A stretch of DNA of 64,000 nt, taken from Isoetes taiwanensis. Taxonomy: Eukaryota; Streptophyta; Lycopodiopsida; Isoetales; Isoetaceae. Positions 56,601 to 64,000 of the stretch are shown here, piece by piece. How positions within the stretch are numbered: position 1 is the first letter of the stretch; the number at the start of each line of letters is the position of its first letter. The notes beneath the pieces are model-generated. The model was not told the DNA's origin. It made no database searches and saw nothing but the letters and a program-made list of their open reading frames with translations. Made by a program: the position numbers and the translations under genes. Location of the stretch: positions 1,693,521 to 1,757,520 of the forward strand of contig JAJEKV010000008.1 of NCBI GenBank assembly GCA_021234155.1, given 5' to 3'.

Positions 56601-59600
56601 TGTTGGATAAATCCCTTGTGATCAAGCAAAACCGTCGAGCAATGGAGAAGATTCTGGAGCTGATTTTCTATGAATCGACACCGCCAAATGCATATAAAAT
56701 AGCAGATTATAGTTGTAGTGGAGCATGCTTTGATCGCAAGATTCATCTAGAATGAATGTCCGTGCTCTCGGGGTTCAAAATTGTCTCTGACTTCTAATGC
56801 TACAGTGTTTGGCCTAATACCATTGCTACAGTACATTTGATAGAAGTATTGAAGTTGTATTTATCTTTCAACTAACATCTTGAGTTATTTCATAGTTGGT
56901 TGGCAAATGAAGTATTAACTTGATTGCTAGACAAATAGATAAATTCCTAACAGTGATACCAGAGCCAGGTTCAACATGTCTAGCATATTTGGAGCATCAC
57001 TTTTAAGTGGTGTTAAAGTGTATGAGGGGGGCCCAGGTTTTCAAATCTGGAAAGAGCAAATAAAGAATGTTCTAGAAAATGAAAATTTGTGGGATTTGTT
57101 GCAAACAGATTATGTGATTGGTTCTAATGTCTCAGCCAGCATTAATATAGGAAGAAGGGAGAGTAGCTCTTCTGATAATGCCTCTAAAGGAAGTTTGGAT
57201 GCAGGAGTTAATGTGGCTTTGAGAAGAAGTGATGGAGCTAAAGTTAAGGAGGCCTATGCTATTTTGACTAGCAAGGTAGGAACATCTATCTTGTTGAAGA
57301 TAAGAGGTAAGACTCCATTTGAAATATAGAAATATTTGCTAAGGCATTTTGAGGAGAAAACCTCCTCATAGATTGACATTCTTTTTTTTTTTTTTTTTTT
57401 GAAGAACTGAGACACTTATATTAAAAGAATGGCAATGATACAAGACGAGTAGTGAGGAAAAAGAATGCCCCGAAGGGACAAAGACACCTCAGCACTCCAT
57501 ACTAAAAAACTAGTGCGTAAACTTCCAATCACCTCTAGTAATCATTGTACAAACTCCCCATTCGCATTTACAATGTGCAAAATATCTCGCCAGATGCAAA
57601 ATTTTGTCTCCTCTAGGCCAGTAAACACAAGAAAACTCTGGAATAGCTTATGTATGAAGTCTTGGAACTAGAGAGGTTGCGCAGTTGTGAATCCCTTGAA
57701 AAATCCATAAACGACGTCGTTTCCAAATCAACCAAACCAACCATGCCTTACGGATGGAAAGCCCGATTCTTAAAGAGAGGACCATGAAGCTGGAAACACA
57801 TGAAGAAGTATCTTCTGGCTACACATCCTGATCTGGAACAATGCTCTGACCCAATCCCATGCAGCTTGCAAATGTGGGCACAAGACTAGACAATGTTCAA
57901 TGGACTCTCGATGAGAGCCACAGCAAGGGCAAAGAAAACTCACATCTGGCTTAAATCTATGCACAAGAACATTTACCCTAATGCAGTGGTGCACCACTTC
58001 CCACAAGAGAACCCTAACCTTCGGTGGAGGGAGAGAGTTCCAAGTCCATGTCCGCAGACGGAGCGCCAACGCTTGGGAACCCTGAAGCTTCAGTGCCCCC
58101 TTGTCAGAAGGAGGTAAAGTATCATGAATAACCAACGTCCGGTAACAAGAACGAACAGAACGTGACTCATCGACCCCCAAATGAACCTTCCAAATCTGAA
58201 AGACCACCCCTCCCGGAGGAGAACAGGAATATGCAGTAGAATACAAGAGGCCACTTGCCGGATAGCTCGATCACGCTCTTAAAGCGGGCCTGAAAAAAAA
58301 ACTCCCCAAGGAGCCAGTTGGCCATGCCAATACCAATTTTCTAAGGTGGAGACTGCAGCCCGAGTCCAACGGGCCTGCGTCCGAGCGTGCAAGCTGGTAG
58401 CCAAAGACAAGTATGTCGGAGGCAGAGGAACCCATAGAAAAGGAGAAGTGTGATGAAATACTGATGCATAGTCTACCGAAAAGCACTCGCGACATGCTCC
58501 TGGACCAGCGCAAGACACCCCTTGAGAAAAGGTGACGCATGTGGGAACGGCCTCAGACCATAAAGCAAGGCCCATGGCAACTTCACAGGGATAGATGGCT
58601 TGTGAAAAGCCACACAATTCTCGAGGGACTGTAAAAGCAACACAAATTGACATTCTTAATAAGGAACTAAGGAAAGTAAGGCTCAAGGAAGAAGATATAG
58701 TTGCGGATTTTGAAGGAGCAGAGGTTGTTTTGACTGAACAACAAAAGTTACTGCAAATGGCTAGAGTAGTGGGAGGCAACAAATAGCTAGCTACATTGAT
58801 AAGGAATGTAGCTAAAAGCAGAGAGACTGTTGAAGAAATGATCAGGACCGAATTTGAGCAACATAATATATTGTTTGATGATTATGATGACAATGTTGAA
58901 GTGTTTGTATACAAGAAAAAGAAAGTACAAAGGCAACACACAAAATGAAGCAAAAAAAAAAGGAGGCATTGGTCCATGCTATCATTGCAAATCTCTTGGA
59001 CACCTGAAAGCTGACTGTCCTAAGTTAAAGGAAGTAGAATGCTTCAACTGTGGTGGGAAAGGTCATTTTGCCAATAGATGTTCTAGTTAAGCAGGGTTAA
59101 ATCTAACAGAGGGAGAGGAACATCTAGGGGACGAGGAAGGGGTGGTAGTAGACAAAGTGCTGCTGTAAACCTTGCTCAAGAAACTGAAGAATACTAGTGA
59201 AGAAGATGAAGATGATGAGGTAAGTAAAGATGAGATTTGTAATATTTCTAGAAAAGAAACTAATGATGCAAATGACATGCCGATCTTAGATAATGGAGCA
59301 GGAAAAACAGTAACAAGCTCGGTCAGCCTGCTACGAAAGAAAAATGAAGGAAGAACTGGATACATCAGATTAGAGAATGGAGAATTACAAAGAGTGCAGT
59401 GTGCTGGGATCTTGGAGCTTTTTTATTTACAAGGAAAAGCAGTAGTGTTAAAGGATGTACTGTGTGTGCCTTCTCTAGTTAGAAATTTAATTTCTATCAG
59501 TCAACTAGTTGATTTGGGGTATACTGTCACCTTTGACAGGTTGCAATACACTATTTTGCTTGGTAATGAAATTAGGTTTTTGGGCAAAAGGATTGGAAAC

Positions 59601-60905
59601 CTCTATGGTCTGGATATAAATCATTTACCTTCCATAAATGCAATAATAGCTCCTAATATGAACATATGGCATAGGTTATGTCACACAAGCATTAAGAACA
59701 TTGAGATCATGATAAAGCAAGGCCTAATTGAAACTAGTAAAGCAAGTGAAGGAGATAAACTCTGTCATGGTTGTATGCTTGGCTTCGAAAAATCCAAAAA
59801 AAGGCAAAAGGAATATTAGAAGTTGTTCATACAGATCTTTGTGGACCCTTATGTGAGAGGCATCACAGGAAAAAGGTACTTTATCACTTTTATAGATGAT
59901 TATAGTCGAAGAGCAAAAGTAACATGCCTAAGAACAAAAGATAAAGCATTTGAAGCGTTTAAAAACTTTGCAGCAGAAGTTGAACTTGAAACAGGTAAGG
60001 AAATTAAAAGTATTCGTTCAGACAGAGGAGGAGAATATCTAGCTACTGAATTTAAGAAGTATTGTAGACTCAAAGGCATAAAGAGGCAACTCACTGTAGT
60101 TTTTCACCACAGCAGAATGGTGCAGCAGAAAGAAAGAATAGGATAATCTTGGATGCTGTTAGGGCCATGCTCAAACACACAGGGCTACCAAACTATTTAT
60201 GGGAAGAGGCAGTAAAAACAGCTATGGAAGTTCAGAATGCATTACTATCAGTAAGTATTAATGGACACTTATCACAGAACCCAAAGAGGTAGATAAAAGT
60301 CAGATGATAAAGCCAAAATGACCTATCTAGTAGGGTATGATGAGCATTCAAAAGCATACAGAATGTTTGATCCTGCAAAAAGAAAAATAGTCATTAGCAG
60401 GGATGTAATCTTCGATGAAAGTCAGTTGTATAAAGCTAATAGACCTACTTCTGCAGGGACTAAAGAAGTTGCCCACACTCCCCTGATCTTGATGATGATG
60501 CTGACCCCAACTTGAAGCATGATGACATGTTGCAGGACAATGATGGTGCAACAGAACAAAATGTAAATGCAGATTCTGAAATAGAAGGGGAGCAGAGACT
60601 CTTCTAGTAGAAGTAGAAGAATTAAGCATACAATTGCAGAGATTAACTTAATAGAAATACTAGCCATGCTTGACTTTGAAGTTCCAAAAACATTTGATGA
60701 AGCTATTAATGATGCAGAAGCACAAAAGTGAAAAGATGCAATGGAGGAAAAGATTAGTGCTTTCAAAAGAACTGAAACGTTTGAAGTTGCAGATCTGCCT
60801 AAGGGAAGAAGTGCAGTAGGGTGCAAATGGATTTTCAAGGTTAAACAAGGTACAAATGATAACAAAGTTAAGCACAAAGCAAGACTAGTTGCTCAAGGAT
60901 TCACA
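56601..60905 (+). mobile_element. Ty1/copia element, 3'-truncated fossil
   Basis: The 5' LTR is about 56601-56953 (TGTTGGATAAATCC to AAATTCCTAACA). The primer-binding site TGATACCAGAGCCAGGTT follows at 56955 (initiator-Met tRNA type). Then come gag (from 56976), two CCHC zinc knuckles (about 58970-59088: CYHCKSLGHLKADC, CFNCGGKGHFANRC), a protease-like region, a GAG-pre-integrase domain (WHRLCHTSIKNIE), the integrase core (FITFIDDYSRR, SDRGGEYLATEF) and the first part of RT (GCKWIFKVK, KARLVAQGF), where it stops at about 60905. RNase H and the 3' LTR are absent. Several coding breaks are present and a LINE has inserted in gag. It is inactive and moderately old. Confidence 0.85.
57384..58645 (-). 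mobile_element. 5'-truncated LINE inserted in the copia gag region
   Basis: A poly-T run (57383-57401) on the plus strand is the poly-A tail of a minus-strand LINE. ATTGACATTCTT flanks the insert at 57372-57383 and 58646-58657, a 12-base target duplication. The minus strand encodes the zinc-binding C-terminal domain of plant L1-like ORF2 (zf-RVT): WNSLPPPKVRVLLWEVVHH, then FLCPCCGSHRESIEHCL and CPHLQAAWDWV (58246-57770). Upstream pieces continue in shifted frames to 58640. RT and endonuclease are missing by 5' truncation. It is younger than the copia element. Confidence 0.85.
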
Positions 60906-62900
60906 TAAAAAAAGGCAATTCTTATTTACCACAAATCTTGAAGACAAAATGTCAGATCCCCAACTGGCACCCAAATTTCGACCTTGAATCTCTCCTTTGC
61001 CGTAGCAGTGCCGGATCAGAGAGACGAGGGCGGCCTCCTCTCTCACAGATATACGCCCTAGCCGGCTGGCGTGGCCAAGAAACGGCATCCTCAAAGGGAT
61101 CGACGTTTTTCAGAAGAATACCGGTCCTCGCATTTTGATAGCATGGAGAGGCCATATTTTTTAGCATAAAGTAGATGTCATATTAGGGGTGTGGACAGCA
61201 AACATAGAGTGCAGTTCATGCTAGCAATAGAAGGAATGAATTAAATAGATACACAATGCATATTCATTCTCAAGAACCTCTACACTCCAATAACAAATAG
61301 AATTCAAACCCTATAGATAATCTGAACTTTTTGCAAGTTGTTAAATAAGTCTAATACAATACACCAAAGCTCTAGGGTCAAAGGAAGATAACCTACTCTT
61401 AATAAATGCAAGATTTAGATATGATTTACTTTTAAATATGTACTTGTTTTGAGTATTCATCTCCCTTCTCAACTGATTTGTTGGAGCGAGAATGGGTTGA
61501 ATAATATGCCGATGCATACCAACCACTCATAGTAGTGTACAATCCAAGGTAAGTGAAGTATTGATTTTTTCTTAATCTTGTCAAATCCCTCATTCTAAAG
61601 CCACACAACACAGATAAAGGGTACATCACGATAAACAGATCATGCCTGCACTTTTAAAGTAAGCTTCAAGCTTGCACCAGATTAAAGGGATAGACAGTAC
61701 AGGGATAAATTCATATAAAACTGACCTTTAAATAATGAATAAACCATATCTTTTTTACTCCTAGTGTATAAAGACCGATCCTTTGCTCATGTCCATCATC
61801 AGCTCCTTCAACCTCATGCAACCACATTCAACGCACAAACCTATTCAACAACAAATCCTTTTTCAATCTATTCAATAACGAAGCCTTCTTGAAAGAGAGA
61901 ATTACTGGCAGAAATAAGATCTTAATCATGCAAAAACACACAGTATACCTCACAAACTTCAAGGTATGCATATAGCAAATCGATTGATCTGAGGTCGTCC
62001 TCCATGCCGTGCAGTGTTCCACCGTTTGTTTTGTTAAACAGAGGATTTTGTAGGTTTATGGACAATTGTATGCAGTATGGAGGCTATGGAGAGTTCCCCC
62101 TAAATCCCGCCAGCATGCACGGCCATCTGCAAGAATCAATCCCCTGGTCCAGATAACCAAGGATCATAGAAAAAAATTTCTCGATTTTTGAACAATCGAA
62201 AAAATTTCCCGTCTCCCAAAACTCCCATGACCTCCCCAAAACCTTAGAAAATCGAGCTAAAAAAAATCCAAAAAACTTTTTGGTCATATCGGATAATCCC
62301 AAATTAAAAGGATTGATAAATAATCTTACCCTCCAAAAAAAAAAAAAAACAATTGATAGAATTGTGTGTTTGTTTGTCTATTGCTAACCCTTATCATTGC
62401 GTGTCATAGGTGAATATGGTGGGAATCTTTCTGATATGTTTTTTTGGGAGGAGAAAATTTCAAAATGGTGCATAAACATACACCTAAAGATCAAACACAA
62501 GCTAGAAAAATATGTTACGGCATCTATCAAGTTAGATTGTGCATGATCGAAATACTTTAATGTATCTCAAACTAAATTATGATAATGCTTTATGATAAAA
62601 AACTGAATTATGCATTATGCTGGTTACATCTTATGGTCTAAGTGTTGATTGATTACTGTGATAGTGGATATACTTATGCTTTATGCTAAAAATAACAGCC
62701 TAGCAGGAAACACATTGTATCTTGAAAACACTTGTATTTATTTACATTTTTGTGGAATAAGAAGCTAATTTTAGACCATGTGCTATGATAATAATCATCA
62801 AGAATGCTTTTTAAGTGCATTTGACTGAATAGAATTGTTCAAATTTGATTTTAATTTATTCCATTGTGATACTTAAGATTTCCAGTTTCCTTCTTTTCTT
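60906..62900. other. Spacer between copia fossil and the 3' gene
   Basis: A GC-richer patch (60950-61140) is open on the minus strand (61094-60885, with VREEAALVSLIRHCYGK) but no family is recognised. Elsewhere there are only short frames. A poly-A tract lies at 62333-62350, and on the minus strand just left of it an AT-rich region (62300-62090) has a single short frame. The right end (62880 onward) is similar to the 3.1-kb array units. Confidence 0.35.
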
Positions 62901-62916
62901 GTTTATGCTTTCTCAG

Positions 62917-63618
62917 GGCAAAAGGATACAATTGGTGATCAGTGATAAACTGAGAGACCGAATGTACCTTGTGGCCTTTGCACATTTACCGTTTTAACGC
63001 TAATTGTATTGATTTACTCTGCAGGTATGTGTTCTCTCCTTCAATTGTCTTTTTTTGCTTTTAGAGATGCTGTTAACATGAAAGTGGGTGGAAAATCTTC
63101 ATATGAAAGCTTGGAATATGCACATGGGTGATTACGATTAATAAGAATGCGAACAATGCTTTTAATTTAAAAAAAAAAGATGTAACTGTATACTTTCTAC
63201 TTTCAAACGCTACACGTTTACTTGCTAAAGCTCTACATTCTAAAATGAGGTCATTGTTATTAATGACAAATCCGAGGATCAAGAGTCTTTTGAAGACTCT
63301 GTGGTGGATTCAGTAGTCGAAGAAGAGAAGGTTGACATGGCAGAGGTGTTAATGGAGGTTGAAGAAGCTGTAAAGGATGTTTGCTTATTAGTTCAGGAGC
63401 TTCGAGTGGCGTTTGGGAACATATTAGACCGCATTGAGGATGCTATGCAAACATTAGGAAACCATGAAATGGACCCTGTTATCCTAAAGAAAGGTGCCTT
63501 GCGTGCGCACCTGAATTTATGCAAGGCCCTGTTGCTAAAGAAGCTTCGAGAGTTAGAATGTATCCCGCACCGTCATGATACAAATGTCGTTGGGCCAAGC
63601 AAAAGGAGGGCTCTCTAA
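62917..63618 (+). CDS. 3' end of an unidentified gene
   Basis: The last exon is clear: after an AG at 63249, VIVINDKSEDQESFEDSVVD leads into an acidic, helical stretch (VDMAEVLMEVEEAVKDVCLL, then ILDRIEDAMQTLGNHEMD) and a basic tail ending GPSKRRAL and a stop at 63618, about 122 residues. An upstream exon candidate begins at 62917 after TTTCTCAG (GKRIQLVISDKLRDRMYLVA). Its exact end is unclear. That piece, with its splice surroundings, recurs in every unit of the 12-23.6 kb array as GKRIQLVIGDKAERPNV. The helical composition suggests a protein-interaction region. No family is recognised. Confidence 0.45.
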
Positions 63619-64000
63619 AGGCTTCAACATTTCTGTAGTTTCCTATTTTGTGTCACAGTGTGGACCTTTCCTGCCATAATAGTACGTCTAAGAATATATA
63701 TGAGTATGCAGTATATGCAATGTGAGAGTTGAGTTTGTACATTTTATATTGTGTGTAGCCTTGTTGGTGGCTTTGATGTTATGTGTGGCCTTGTTGATTG
63801 TGTGGCTTTGTTGGTGGCAACATGACTATTGTAACAGATGTTGGAGTTGTTAATATAATGCAATTCAGCCATGCTTGCTTCTTGAATGCGGTCTAGGGTT
63901 TGTTCCTGGTTTTTGAATGCGATCCAAGGCTTGGAAGTTGACCAGACCTGATGATGACCATGTAAAAGAAGCATGGTCGCATGAATTTATTTGGTCTTAT
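63619..64000. other. 3' UTR or downstream DNA of the unidentified gene
   Basis: T/G-rich sequence containing repeated GTGTGGCCTTGTTG and GTGGCTTTGTTGGTGGC words (63757-63815). No further gene start is visible before the window ends. Confidence 0.4.

Noticed and set aside
57893-58117. Plus-strand gene in the LINE insert
   Set aside because: Antisense of the LINE zinc-binding domain.

Overview
The window is land-plant nuclear DNA and most resembles a repeat-rich fern or lycophyte genome. It is AT-rich with long TA runs. It carries a plant-type PPR gene of over 1,000 codons without introns, an ESCRT-III VPS24 gene with short introns, plant B3 domains, and stacked Ty3/gypsy, Ty1/copia, LINE, MITE and TRIM insertions. 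The fern/lycophyte placement is inference from protein style; no species call is made.

Host genes: a multi-exon dimethylarginine dimethylaminohydrolase (DDAH)-like gene (881-3190, +), a PLS-type PPR gene (44025-47042, -), a complete six-exon VPS24/CHMP3 gene (48044-49745, -), and the 3' end of an unidentified gene (about 62917-63618, +).

The centre is a nested stack that can be read from target-site duplications. A Ty3/gypsy deletion derivative begins at 5573 and ends at 42534, flanked by CTAGT on both sides. A TRIM-like mini LTR element (8933 to 42350, flanked by CCTAC) sits in its second LTR. Inside the first TRIM LTR lies a segment of about 32.9 kb (9038-41984) bounded by terminal inverted repeats (28 of the first 30 bases match) and a 4-bp duplication AAAC. 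The second TRIM LTR shows the unoccupied version of that site, and a paralogous gypsy copy at 51.2-55.2 kb shows the unoccupied TRIM site. This 33-kb candidate giant element is the main discovery.

Inside the 33 kb, from left to right: an unidentified minus-strand reading frame near the left end, degenerate subterminal repeats, a four-copy tandem array of about 3.1-kb units (12.05-23.6 kb) carrying exon-like pieces, a decayed MULE-like transposase with a WRKY/FLYWCH-like zinc finger (24.2-25.9 kb, -), and a block bounded by two 2.4-kb direct repeats (28.0-30.4 and 36.7-39.1 kb). That block holds a two-B3-domain gene (+) and a two-ORF retroelement with an intact Penelope-like reverse transcriptase (-). 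To its right are a tRNA-derived SINE head, a TTCTAGAA array, an array of the palindrome CGGTATAAATTTATACCG (also present near the left end), and a 0.9-kb foldback.

Right of the stack lie a decayed LINE, the PPR and VPS24 genes, a second gypsy derivative with a PIF/Harbinger-like MITE in its LTR, a broken Ty1/copia element with a 5'-truncated LINE inserted, and the 3' gene. Copies of the same repeat differ by many 1-3 base indels, often in G/C-rich spots, so some may be assembly consensus errors and single-frame calls in repeats deserve caution.
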